From contig CM055075.1 in the NCBI GenBank assembly GCA_029204045.2, forward strand, positions 22,564,491 to 22,628,490: 64,000 bases of DNA, given 5' to 3'. The position numbers were made by a program, and so were the translations under genes. Positions 45,911 through 56,820 of this stretch are shown here, piece by piece. Below the pieces are notes generated by a model. It saw only the letters and a list, made by a program, of their open reading frames with translations, did no database searches and was not told the DNA's origin. The stretch is from Tillandsia leiboldiana. Its lineage: Eukaryota; Streptophyta; Magnoliopsida; Poales; Bromeliaceae. How positions within the stretch are numbered: position 1 is the first letter of the stretch; every line of letters starts with the position of its first letter.

Positions 45911-46751
45911 CTAGATTTGTCCCTCAGAGTTCTTCTTGTCCTTTGAAGAACCCTCTTGCTTTCTTGACTTAAAGCTTGAAGATTCCTTGCCTTTCTTGAA
46001 CTTAACGAAGGATGAGGATTTACTTGAATTTTCCCTTCGAAAGTTTCGGTGAAATTTTCTCGTCAAGAGTGCAAGTTGTTTCTCGAAATCCTCCATACAT
46101 AGATTATCATCAGCGTCTGAGGAGGATGAATCCGCGTCTTCTTCTTTTGTTGATTTCAATGCAAAACCTGAAGACTTAGAAGAAGAGGAAGGCTTTCCAG
46201 AAGAATAGTTAGTAGGAAAAGTCATTTCATACATTTGAAGTGCACCTACTAATTCTTCTCCCTTGATTTCGTCCGGGTGTTTTACTGTTTCAATGGCTGC
46301 GACTTTAGGGCGAAATCTTTCAGGAAGAGTTCTCAAAATCTTTCTTACAACTTTAGATTCTAGAATTTTCTCTCCCAAGTTAGCACATGTATTAACGATA
46401 TCTTGCAATCGTGTATAATAATCTGCGAACGATTCATTTTCTGCCATAAAAATAGAGTCAAATTTGCTCGTAAGCATTTGCAGTTTTTGAATCTTCACTA
46501 AACTTGTTCCCTCATGTATAACTTGTAGAGTATCTTACATTACTTTCGCGGTCTCACATAGTCCACTTCGACCTAGGTTTGATGGTGACAACATCGACAA
46601 TAATCTCAGTAGGATTTGTCCATCAAAACTCAATTGATTGCCAAACCCGTTCATCGATGGAAATCAAGAACTCTCTCATGCATACTTTCCAATATGCATA
46701 ATTTGTTCCATCGAAGAACGGTGATCTATTGATGTTTCCACCTTCAACCAT
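45911..46751 (-). pseudogene. Sirevirus B gag, N-terminal half
   Basis: Start codon at 46751. The first part matches the gag at 17292, but about 95 bp around 46558 are deleted compared with that copy, which joins CETAKE-side sequence to the RSRW region out of frame. From 46498 the frame is open through KIQKLQMLTSKFDSIFMAE, RFRPKVAAIETVKHPDE and a Ser/Lys-rich tail to a TAG at 45911-45913, directly before the first zinc knuckle. Confidence 0.88.
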
Positions 46752-46770
46752 TGTTTACAACCCTATTCCC

Positions 46771-46782
46771 GCTCCGATACCA
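46771..46782 (-). promoter_or_regulatory. Primer binding site (tRNA-Met, one mismatch)
   Basis: Minus-strand TGGTATCGGAGC; one base differs from the tRNA-Met complement. It lies two bases from the LTR end at 46785. Confidence 0.85.
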
Positions 46783-46784
46783 CT

Positions 46785-48059
46785 TGTGGGTTATGAATAT
46801 TATGGATTTGAATAGGGAAAAAACCACCTAGAGGGGGGGTGAATAGGTGAAAATAATAAACACACCAAATCGTTGCGTAAAAAAAATAACCCAATGCGGA
46901 AAATAAATAAAGTACGCAAGATTTACGTGGAAAACTCCGTCACAGGAGTAAAAAATCACGGGACCGATAACACGGCGAAATCCACTAAGATTAAACACGT
47001 ACAAGGTGATTTACCATAACCCTACGACTCAACCTTTTCCATACGCTCCTAATTGATCTTCTCCGCTCGCTCCTAACGCTCCTCAAATCCACGATTTGCG
47101 TCCCAACGCCGAATCCACGACGTTCAACGTCGAATCCACGACGTCCAACCAAATCCACGGTCTTCACCAATGCGGCACGTCTCGATCACACGAACGCGCC
47201 TCGCTCCGAATCCATGAGAGTGGTAGCACATTGAATCCACAAGGCCACGCGAATCCTCTCGCCGATTTTTGGTTAAATCGTTGTTTTGTTTGGTAATGAT
47301 CCTCCGAATACTTAGATCAAAGATAGATAAGGAAATACCATCTAAGTATTCTTCAATTTGATTCTACAAAAAATAGGAGTTTGGAAACCCTAGAATCAAA
47401 TTGAGCAATATAGACGAAGAAGCATGAATTTAATCGTGTTTTTCTTTCTTCTCTATATTTGTGGATTTTTTCTACTATTTTTCCCGATCGATTTTTCGAT
47501 TAATTCTCGGTTACCCTAAAAGATGAATGTAGGGTGTATTTATAGGTTAGAAATCTTTGGAAAGAGATAAGCATCAAAAACTGACTTAATAGAATTTTTT
47601 CCGCACGGCGGTCCGAACTGGATTTGGCTGATCCGGACTGTCGTCTTTTTTCAGCAATTTTTTTGAAAAAACAGTTCGGGGTCCGGACTGAAACAGGGGA
47701 GGTCCGGACTGTTCATGTAATGTCAACAAACACATAGTTCGGGGTCCGGACTGAACAGGGGATGGTTCGGACTGGAATTCCGCATGAACTAAACTATTTT
47801 CGGGGTCCGGACTGAAATGGTCTGATCTGGATCCTGAACATCCAAGTTGTCCAGTTTTTTATTTTTATGCACTGAAAACTTATCCAAGTGTTTCTAAACT
47901 ACACAATGTATTCGGATCACGAAAATTATTTAGTTAAACGTACCCGATCATTCCGAATCTATTCTTCTTGAGATTGATGTAGTTGATCCACAATTCTTCA
48001 TCTTCAATCTTCAAGACTTTTACCACTTCACAAAATACGCCAAAACAAAATCCTTAATA
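46785..48059 (-). repeat. Sirevirus B 5' LTR
   Basis: This is 1275 bp. Minus strand ends ...AACCCACA at 46785; the outer end reads TATTAAGGATTTTG at 48059, with the usual TGTTAAGG changed at one base. Palindromic GGGGGG motif at 46825-46849, CGAATCCACGA array at about 47090-47240, TATA region at about 47535-47547, GTCCGGAC array at about 47610-47830. Confidence 0.9.
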
Positions 48060-48064
48060 GAGAC

Positions 48065-48420
48065 ATTTTCAGGCTTGTTCAGTCAGCAGATCTACACACC
48101 TTCTAGCAGGTGGTCGACCGGGCCACATTGGTTGAGCGAGGAGCGGTCTTGGCTCGCGCTCGGAGTGATGGATTGGACCGCAGCAAGGATAAGAAGCGGT
48201 CCCAAGTGCAAACTGGTGGTAGCCGACCACCCAAGTACCAAAGGACACAGCAGGGGGCCAGGGGCCCATCGACTTCTTGACAGAGGATGGGGGATAAGCC
48301 ATGTGTTATTTGTGGAGGAGCGCATCCAGTGACGGCCTGTTCACAGCGGCAGGATCACTGTTTCAAGTGTGGGAAACAGGGATATCAGGGTGCCCATTAG
48401 GCCAGGAGTCATCTTCTTTG
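48065..48420 (+). pseudogene. Gypsy A gag, C-terminal remnant
   Basis: The 5' side is cut by Sirevirus B. After frame-shifted debris a frame from about 48290 reads GDKPCVICGGAHPVTAC then CFKCGKQGYQ, the paired Cys knuckles of chromovirus-type gag. The second lacks its last Cys because a TAG follows. Dead. The 5' LTR and gag N-terminus of this element are not in the window. Confidence 0.75.
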
Positions 48421-48564
48421 GCAGCATCGACGCCCCCACCGCAGCGACAGGGCCAAGGGAGGCCTTCCACAGGGCAGGCAGGATGCCCTCAGACCCATCG
48501 ACGGGAGGAGAGGGTACCACGGCCGCAGGCACAGCAGTCATAGCCAGGAGGGAGGATCTACTCT

Positions 48565-49085
48565 ATGGCATCTTCAGGTACAGAACCACCGGCGGATGTG
48601 GTTGCAGGTATGACTACTATTTTTGGCATTCGTGCTAGGATACTTTTCGATACCGGTGCATCCCGTTCATATATTTCTCATACCTTTGCCCGCTCTCATG
48701 CTTTGGAGGAAAGGGCCCTTCTTTGTGTGTTATCTGTGTTGACTCCAGGGCCTCCTTTGGAGGTCAATACTTTCGTACCTTCGGTCTCGGTGGTATTGGG
48801 CGACCGTGTGTATCCGATTGATCTTGTGGTTATCCCGATTCGAGAGTTTGATGTGGTTTTGGGCATGGATTGGTTGACTCGTCACTTTGCGGTTATTGAT
48901 TGTGAGATAAGGGAGGTGCGGTTGCAAGAACCTGGACACCCCAAACTTGGTTTTCAGGCGTGCAAGAGCACGTACTTTGCAACTATCATCTCCGTGGCAC
49001 GGGCAAGGAATTCGATTCAAAGTTGTTGTTCGGCATATTTGGCTTCAGTGGATTTGATTACACGACCTACACCGTCAGTTTTGGA
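48565..49085 (+). pseudogene. Gypsy A aspartic protease
   Basis: Retropepsin-like domain: active site ILFDTGASRSYIS, then VVIPIREFDVVLGMDWLTRH, typical of Gypsy proteases that cut the gag-pol polyprotein. The frame runs open from 48565 into the linker before RT, where the Sirevirus LTR is inserted at 49086. It continues after that LTR at 50382 in the matching frame once the 5-bp duplication is allowed for. Confidence 0.88.
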
Positions 49086-50381
49086 TGTGGGTTATGTTAA
49101 ATATGGATCTGAACAGGGGAAAAAACACCTAGAGGGGGGTGAATAGGTGTAAACAATAAACACTCCAAAATCTTTGCGTAACAAAAACCCAATGCGGAAA
49201 AGTAAATAACACGCAGAGATTTTACGTGGAAAACTCCAAACCATGAGTAAAAAAATCACGGAACCGATCACACGGTGAAATCCACTAGAATTAAACACGT
49301 ACAAAGGTGATATAACGTACTCACACACGACTCAACCTTTTTTCATACGCTCCTAGTTGATCTTCTCCGCTCGCTCCGCAACGCGCCTCGAATCCATGAT
49401 TTGCGTCCAACGCCGAATCCACGACGTCCAACGTCGAGTCCACGACGTCCAACCGAATCCACGGTCTCCACCAAGTAGTACGTATCGATCACACGAACGT
49501 ACCTCGCTCCGAATCCACGAGAGCGGTAGCACCTTGAGTCCACAAGGCCACGCGAATCTACGCGCTGATTTTTGAGAAAATCGTTGTTTTGTTGGTAGTG
49601 AAAATCCGCCGAATACTTAGATCAAAGATAGATCGGAAATACCATCTAAGTATTCATTAATTTGATTCTACTCAAAATCTGAGTTTGAAATCCTAGAATC
49701 AAATTAATCAATATAGATGAAGAAATATAGAATAGATCTAGTTATTTCCTTTCTTCTCTATATGTGGATTTTTCTAAGTTTTCTTCGTTAATTTTTCTCG
49801 GTCATTTACAGATTACAAAACTTATTTTGGATTACCCTAAAAGATGAAATTAGGGTTTACTTATAGGTTAGAAACCATTGGAAGAGGATAAGAATCAAAA
49901 ACTGACTTAACAGACTTTTTCCCGTACGACGGTCCGGATTGGATTTGGCTTGATCCGGACTGTCGTCATTTTTCAGAGAATTCCCAAAAAATCATGTTCG
50001 GGGTCCGGACTGAAAGATACACGGTCTGGACTGTTCATGCGATTTCTGCAGAATCCACGTTCGTGGTCCGGACTGAACCAAGGGCGATCCGGATTGAAAT
50101 TCCGCATGAACTTACCTACGTTCGGGGTCCGGACTGAAGTATCCTAATCCGGATCCTGAACATGTAACAGTCCAGTTTCTTGATTTTTATGTAATTAAAA
50201 ATCCATCCAAGTGTTTCTACACTATAAGAAGTATTCGGATCACCAAACTTATTTAGTTAAACGTACCTGATCTTTTTGAATTCTTCTTTCTTGAGATTGA
50301 GGTATATGATCGAAACATCTTCATCTTCAATCCTCAAGACTTAACCACTTCACGAAATACGCCAAAATAAAATCCTTAACA
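49086..50381 (-). mobile_element. Sirevirus solo LTR inside Gypsy A
   Basis: 1296 bp, TG/CA ends (minus strand TGTTAAGGATTTTATTTTGG to CATAACCCACA), flanked by a perfect 5-bp duplication TTGGA (49081-49085, 50382-50386). It shares the palindromic motif (49126-49149), the CGAATCCACGA array (about 49388-49530) and the GTCCGGAC array (about 49930-50135) of the other Sirevirus LTRs. With no internal region present it arose by LTR-LTR recombination. Confidence 0.95.
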
Positions 50382-52823
50382 TTGGATATACCTGTGGTGA
50401 GCGAGTTTCAAGATGTCTTTCCAGAGGAGTTACCCGGGATGCCACCTGAGAGGGAGATTGAGTTTACTATCCCGGAACTCAACCTATCTCAAAGACACCG
50501 TACCGTATGGCCAAGTGTTTCACCTTGGGGAGCTCCGGCTTTATTTATAAGAAAAAAGGATGGCAGTTTGAGGTTGTGTATAGATTATCGGGAATTGAGT
50601 AAAGTCACCATTAAGAACAAGTATCCTTTAGCCCGAATTGATGATTTGTTTGATCAATTGCAAGGTGCTACCGTTTTCTAAAAAAATGACTTGCAATCTG
50701 GATATAATCAACTTAGGGTAAAGGGAACGGATGTTCCTAAAACTGCATTCAGAACCCGGTATGGACATTATGAATTCACTGTCATGTCTTTTAGACTTAC
50801 AAATGCACCGGTAGCATTCATGGAAATGATGAACAGAGTGTTCAGACTTTATTTGGATCAGTTCGTGGTGGTTTTTATTAATGACATCTTGATTTACTCG
50901 TGTACTGATGAGGAGCATATGGATCATTTGAGGATTGTTTTACAGACTTTGAGAGAGCAGGGGCTTTATGCAAAATTCAAGAGGTGTGAGTTTTGGCTTC
51001 GGGAGGTTGCCTTCTTGGGACATATCATTACCGCTTCGGGGGTTGTTGTAGACCCAAAGAAGGTAGCTTCGGTTTTGGATTGGCCGACACCTACCACGAT
51101 TACAGAGATTCGCAGTTTTCTGGGTTTGGCCGGGTACTATCGGCGATTTGTAGAGGGCTTTTCTAAAATCGCATTACCTCTGAACCGGCTAACTCAGAAG
51201 GGCAAAAAGTTTGTTTGGACGCCTCAGTGTCAGGAGAGTTTTGAGGAATTGAAGGGTAGATTGACACGGGCAGCACCGGTCTTAGCCTTACCTAGACCGG
51301 GAGAGGATTTTGTGGTATATTGTGATGCGTCACGATTGGGATTAGGTTGTGCGTTGATGCAACAGGATCGAGTGATAGCGTACGCATCAAGGCAACTCAA
51401 GGATTATGAGAAGAATTATCCTACCCATGACCTTGAATTGGCAGCGGTAATTTTTGCTTTGAAATTGTGGAGGCATTACTTGTATGGAGCACATTGTGAG
51501 CTATATACGAATCATCAAAGTTTGAAGTACTTGTTTACTCAAAATGAATTAAACCTCCGGCAAAGACGTTGGTTGGAGCTCTTAAAGGACTGTGATTTGT
51601 CTATTCACTACCACCCGGGAAAGGCAAACGTAGTAGCGGATGCCTTAAGCAGAAAGACCCCAACCGAGGATTTGGCATTGGAAACGGTTACAAAGCAAAA
51701 GGGTTTACTTGTGGAGTTCCAAAGGTTGGGATTGGAGACAGTTGCAAGGCTTTTTACATTGGAGGTTAAACCGACCTTATTGGATCGCATCCGCGAGGGA
51801 CAGAAGGAGGATGTGGACTGTCAGCGTATATGTGGTCGGATTACATCAGAGTTGGATGGCGACTTTACCATTGGGGCGGATGGTTTGATTCGATTTCGAG
51901 GACGGTTGTGTGTTCCGGATCAGCCGGAATTAAAGGATGAGATCTTGATCGAAGCACATCGGACGCCATATACCGTTCACCCCGGTGGGACTAAGATGTA
52001 CAAGGATCTGAAACAGACCTTCTGGTGGCCAAAGATGAAGGAGGATGTGACTCGTTTTATTGCACGTTGTTTGGTATGTCAGCAGGTCAAGGCTAAGCAC
52101 CAACGACCTGCGGGAAAGTTACATCCGCTTCCAATTCCGCAATGGAAATGGGAATGGATTACCATGGACTTCGTCACGGGGCTTCCACGACCGCATCTTG
52201 GGCATGATGCGATTTGGGTCGTGGTTGATCGGTTCACAAAGTCGTCACATTTCCTGCCTATACATACTACATGGTCACAGGAGCGCCTAGCTCAGTTGTA
52301 CATCGACGAGATTGTGAGACTACATAGGGTATCGGTTATGATTACATCGGACAGAGATACGCGCTTTGTGTCAAACATTTGGAAAAGTCTTCAACAAGCA
52401 ATGGGAATCAAGCTAAGTTTTAATATGGTATTTCACTCCCAAAGAGATGGACAGTCGGAGCGAGTGATTCAGACTTTAAAGGATATGCTCCGAGCTTGTG
52501 TTTTGGATTTTGGAGGGGGATGGCATCGTTACTTGCCGTTGGTGGAATTTGCATATAATAACAGCTTTCAGGCAAGCATTCAGATGGCACCGTATGAGGC
52601 GCTGTATGGGCGCAGGTGTCGATCACTTTTGTGTTGGGACGATTTGACGGAACGAAAGCATCTTAGACCGAACTTGGTGGAGGAAACGGAAGCAAAGGTC
52701 CGTTTAATTAGGCGGCGGTTGCTAACCGTACAAAGCCGGCAAAAGAGTTATGCGGACCGGAGGCAACGAGACTTGGAGTTCCAAGTCGGAGAGCATGTGT
52801 TGCTCAAGGTATCACCGTCCTAG
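50382..52823 (+). pseudogene. Gypsy A reverse transcriptase, RNase H and integrase
   Basis: RT starts PVVSEFQDVFPEELPGMPPERE. About 30 residues between LNLSQ and SVSPWGAP are missing compared with Gypsy C. A TAA at 50679-50681 interrupts the frame at the usual FSKIDLQSGY block. The catalytic box reads VVVFINDILIY, so the first Asp of the DD pair is Asn (AAT at 50880-50882). RNase H runs from about 51310 (VVYCDASRLGLGCAL) to DALSRK at about 51650. The integrase has a complete H-H-C-C finger (HRTPYTVHPG ... CLVCQQ) and D, D, E in TMDFVTGLP, TSDRDTRF and DGQSERVIQ. The frame stops at 52821. Confidence 0.9.
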
Positions 52824-53215
52824 GGAATCCGGCGATTCGGTTTGCGTGGCAAGCTGAGCCCGTGATTCGTGGGACTGTATGAAATCCTTGAGCATTTGAT
52901 CCGGTAGCTTACCGTTTGGCCTTGCCACCTAGTCTTGAGAGGGTACATGATGTATTTCTTGTATCGATGCTTCGGAAGTATGTGCCTGACCCTTCACATG
53001 TGATCGATGTTTTTTCGGTGGAACTACAAGAGGAATTGAGTTTTGAGGAAACACCGGTGCGAATTTTGGCAAGAGAAGATAAGAAGTTGCGAAAAAGGTC
53101 AATACCTTATGTGAAGGTTCAATGGAGTAACCATGAAGAAAGAGAAGCCACGTGGGAACTAGAATCAATGATGAGAGAACGTTATCCGGATTTGTTCGCT
53201 ATGGATTTGAGTTAA
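52824..53215 (+). pseudogene. Gypsy A integrase C-terminus with chromodomain-like end
   Basis: After stops at 52821 and 52864 and a frameshift, the frame from 52916 reads LPPSLERVHDVFLVSMLRKYVPDPSHVI and ends VKVQWSNHEEREATWELESMMRERYP, the chromodomain-type tail of chromoviruses that targets integration to chromatin. Stop TAA at 53213-53215. Confidence 0.85.
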
Positions 53216-53238
53216 GTTTCGGGGACGAAACTTCTTTC

Positions 53239-53251
53239 AAGGAGAGAGTGA
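53239..53251 (+). promoter_or_regulatory. Polypurine tract of Gypsy A
   Basis: AAGGAGAGAGTGA directly before the LTR start TGTAGTGTCC at 53252, after the same GGGGACGAAACTT block seen in the other Gypsies. Confidence 0.7.
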
Positions 53252-55259
53252 TGTAGTGTCCACGGTTTTCGTTCGGTATTACTTTCGGTATTCACGGTAT
53301 TTTTCTCTGTATTTTCGTCATATCTTTTTGGTCGGATTTGTATTCTATTGTGTAGGGCTCGAAAAATGGAAAACGGTGGTGCGATCGGCTCTAAATTCCA
53401 GTAAGCGGAACTCCCAATGTGATTTTTCTAAGTTTGATGTAAAAGAGGTGTTTAGAACACTCATTTCGATTTTTGGTTGCTTGAAAATTCGTGGACATAC
53501 GATGAGATTTTTGAAAGATTTAGAACGCGAATCGAGGGAGAAACGGTTAAATTAAAAGATTTGGTTGTTACAAAAGGTTCAATTTGTTACAAAAGATTTG
53601 GTTTGTTGCAAAAAGATTTGGTTTGTTAAAAAGTGGTTGTTATTGTTTCAAACTCTCTTATAAATAGAGGAACCGGGCATCGGTTTCTAGGTTACACACC
53701 TAAGAGAGAAAGAGACAAGATAGAACCCTAGTTTTTGAAATTGTAACGAAAGAAAACATCGTCTTCTTCCTTGAAGGCTTCGTTGGAGATCGGGATCGGG
53801 AATCAGCATCGTGGTGGGGCTACGGAGGAGGGAGCACCGACTTTGCCGGAGACCGGAGAGCGGAGGACGGAGCCGGGCATCGTACCGTCACCTTCACCTA
53901 CTAAAAGGTGTGTTTTGTGGTTTTCATTATCTCTAGTGGAGATTTGGTAGTGTTTTCGATGTTCTTGTCGGGTTCTTTTAGACATCGGTTGAAACGGATG
54001 TCGTGTGCGATGATGGTGTTAGCATTGTTGGGGTGCACGGGAGGCCGCCGTCGCTGTCGATATGGACGGGAGACCGCCGCCGCCGTCATTATGGTTGGGA
54101 AGCCGCCGCCGCCATTGTAGGAAAAACGGGAGGCCGCCGCCGCCGACCGTGAGGAAACACCACCGCGTGGCACTCGACACGCAAGGCGAGACCGCAATAA
54201 GTGGCACCGCCACCGGGGCGCCGCCCGCAAGCGGGGCGCACCCATGCCGGGCGCCGCCCGCATGGGGCGCGGCCCATGCGGGGCCCCGCCGCATGGGGGC
54301 GCGGCCCTTGGGGGGCGCGGTCCGCAAAGGGGAGATGCCGACCGAGCGGGGCTCGTGCCGCCGATCTGCGATGGGCGTGGCTTCTCCGTTTCGCCGTGTT
54401 TTGGATGGACCGTCATTCCGATGAGCGATGTTTTACCGGTTTCACCATCGAAACTCCAGTTTGAACCTCGACTCGTATATTTTTGTTACGATGATGTTTT
54501 TAACAACGATTTTTGGTGTAGTTTGTGTTTAGGCAAGGTTTGAGGTGATTTTTGGGAGTTTTCACACATTATTTTCTTCGCCGTTAGAGGTGGGCAATCT
54601 AACTAAGGTCGGGGATGTTGTTGGATCATGGTGTCCGACCCTCCTCTCCCTTTATATTATAATTTTTGGCATAACTGTTTTAAGGGTAAGGAAGGACAAG
54701 ATGTTGCATGTTTTGGCAAAATTAATACATACCAAAAGAGGACAAGGCAAGACGCTTGACTTTATCAGGTACAGCTACCATAATCTAGTCTACAGTTACA
54801 AGTTTTGAGGCTCATGGCGCTATCACGTACACCAGCAGTTTGGCCACCGCAAGGGTGTACTTTTTCGGAGGAGTTGGTCTAAGGACCCGTGAACTCTACG
54901 TGGGGATTACGTAGAGGCCCCCCGAGGTGTTAAGGGGAGGGTTAGAAGTGCACCAAAGGATTTAGCAAGATTGGTAATTCCTTAGGTCTACGGACTAAGG
55001 GATGGTATGAATGGAGTGAATGTTCCGGTCGATGGTTTGTTGTCCTATTTACTTTTCTTACTTATTACAGCGTGTTATGATTATGTTATTGGTTATTTTC
55101 TTTCCTATATTTTGGTCACTGACTCCCACCATGTGACAGGTTCCGGCGGGGACGGAGGAGAGGCGTCGGCTCACGAGTGACATTACATTTTCGTCATTTC
55201 GGTGACCCCTTTTTACTCCTCTTTTGTTCTTACACTATGTGGATTTGGATGGCATGATA
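53252..55259 (+). repeat. Gypsy A 3' LTR (right end cut by Gypsy C)
   Basis: Starts TGTAGTGTCCACGG. TATA box TATAAATAG at 53659-53667, a leader with exon-like GC-rich DNA, and a GC-rich repeat of GCCGCATGGGGCGCGG type at 54195-54320. At least 2 kb long; a related minus-strand LTR fragment lies at 18596-20279. Its end lies beyond the insertion at 55260. ORFs at 53908-54543 on both strands follow GC composition. Confidence 0.75.
53659..53667 (+). promoter_or_regulatory. Gypsy A LTR TATA box
   Basis: TATAAATAG, about 408 bp into the LTR, the expected place for the retrotransposon promoter. Confidence 0.6.
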
Positions 55260-55699
55260 TGTGATGATCCGGACTTTCGCAGGAACTGTTGCAACATTAA
55301 ACAGTGACTGTAGGAAGCTCATATGATGTATCGGAGCTAGTAGTGTCAAAAACGAATTTTTAAAATGGATCCGGCACGAAAAACGGAGCAAGTGGGCTTT
55401 TCCGGGGACTTTCGGCAAAATTTCGGATGAGAATTTGGCGAAACGGATGGCAGATTTGGACTCAGCGCGCGAAAACGATCAAAACGGTATATTTACTTTA
55501 TTTTTCGGCGCAATGGTACTGTTCACCGGAACAGTAATTCCGGCGGCCGGAATTACTGTTCCGGCAACCGGCGGCGACCGGCGGAGCGCGGCGGAGCGCA
55601 GCGGAGCACGGCCGGGCAGCGCGGGCAGGCGCGGGCAGGAGCGCAGGTGCGGGGTCCACAGGCATGGCGTGCACCGGGAGCACCGAAGATGGGTGTTGC

Positions 55700-55886
55700 C
55701 ACGTGGCATACACTCATTGGATGGACGGCTTCTAGAAGGCCGCGGGATGGGTGACACGTGGCGCTTCCCCATTGGTCGACAACTTCCGGAAGACCCGGCG
55801 CCGGGACCGGGCACGTGCACCATGTGGCCACGTGGCGCAATCTGAGTGGCCCTTGCACAGGCTGTTTCCTGTTCTGTGGACACGTG
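55700..55886 (+). promoter_or_regulatory. Cluster of five G-boxes (CACGTG)
   Basis: Perfect CACGTG hexamers at 55700-55705, 55755-55760, 55812-55817, 55829-55834 and 55881-55886, three of them in the extended form CACGTGGCGC, 75-260 bp upstream of the TATA box. G-boxes bind plant bZIP and bHLH factors. Function here is inferred. Confidence 0.7.
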
Positions 55887-55959
55887 GCGCTTCCTGGTTG
55901 GTCCATTTTGGTGTTTCCTGTTTTGCCGGATCCCGTGTGGGAAGATTCCCTTGGCCCAT

Positions 55960-55968
55960 TATAAATAG
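55960..55968 (+). promoter_or_regulatory. Gypsy C LTR TATA box
   Basis: TATAAATAG, about 700 bp into the LTR, followed by a pyrimidine-rich CTCTCTCTTCTCTC leader. Confidence 0.65.
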
Positions 55969-56715
55969 CATCCCTCATTCTCACCTCGATTTCCGAGCCA
56001 TAGAGAGAGAATCAGAGCTTGGGCTCTCTATGAAAGTTTTTCCTCTCTCTCTTCTCTCTCCCCTCTAGAAATTTCAGAATTTTTGGAGTTACTGATAGTG
56101 AGTTATCTGCGACGCGGCGCACTGCGACGATTTTCCTTTTCGGCCCATTTCCCATCGCAGTTCAGTCAAAAAATCTCTGTGGGCTAACCAAGAGGAATTT
56201 TTGAACGATTTTCATGGCAGCGCGTTCCTAAGAGGTAGGGATTCGATTTTCGTGTTGATCACTTCGCTCCATTTCGTACTTTTGGCATGGTTCCAGAGGC
56301 CACTTTGACCCCCTTTTTGCTGTGGAAATCTCTGGACAGCATCGACTTCTCCGATCTTTATCTTGGGGTAGGAGCATCAGATCGAGGCGTTTAAATAGTC
56401 AATTTCAATCTACTCGTCGCGAGGAACGCAACCGTAATTTTTTTGGATTTTTTTGAGCACTGTATAGAGGTGAAAAACTCCTCTCTTTTCATGCTATTTG
56501 AAAAACAGCAAAAGCTGTATTTTTATGAATAATATAGTTACACCCTGTGCAATGTGTGTTGCTGTAGGGCACCGTTTTCGGCAGACAGCAGTTTTAGGGG
56601 ACTGTGGACAGCCAGGAGACTATCTGGTTGTGATTTGAGCTGTTCGAGGTGGGCGGTTGTTGCTTACCTTATTTTTGACAAGCTCACTGGGATTATTAGA
56701 ACTCCCCTAAAATTT

Positions 56716-56820
56716 AATTGATGAGACCTATTGGGACGAACTAATATGACAATTGATGAGAACCATTGGGACAAACTAATATGACAACTGATGAGAACCG
56801 CTGGGACGAACTCTCCTAAA
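56716..56820 (+). repeat. Three tandem 35-bp units in the Gypsy C LTR
   Basis: Units begin AATTGATGAGACCTATTGGG at 56716, 56751 and 56786 with few differences. Confidence 0.85.

Larger units (their letters stand above)
38023..48059 (-). mobile_element. Sirevirus B (minus strand Copia, 3' part missing)
   Basis: Order on the minus strand: 5' LTR 46785-48059, primer site 46771-46782, gag, protease, integrase and the first part of the reverse transcriptase, down to 38023. The rest of RT, RNase H, the 3' region and the 3' LTR are absent, replaced by an LTR fragment and the large hairpin. A 4.6-kb solo LTR interrupts RT at 38424-43005. Several stops and a frameshift make the copy dead. The outer LTR end abuts gag of Gypsy A, with GAGAC (48060-48064) as the likely target copy. 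Confidence 0.88.
48065..55259 (+). mobile_element. Gypsy A (chromovirus-type, plus strand, 5' part missing)
   Basis: Gag end, protease, RT, RNase H, integrase, chromodomain-like C-terminus, polypurine tract and 3' LTR in the normal Gypsy order. It is interrupted by a solo Sirevirus LTR (49086-50381) and bounded by Sirevirus B on the left and Gypsy C on the right, so it is the oldest layer here. RT/integrase blocks closely match Gypsy C. Confidence 0.88.

Noticed and set aside
48075..48543. Several overlapping ORFs near the Gypsy A gag
   Set aside because: They are wrong-frame readings of the decayed gag zinc-knuckle region.
55435..56068. ORFs of 100-143 codons at the start of the Gypsy C LTR
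   Set aside because: They repeat in the 3' LTR at 63477-63928 and overlap the promoter G-boxes; LTR sequence, not genes.
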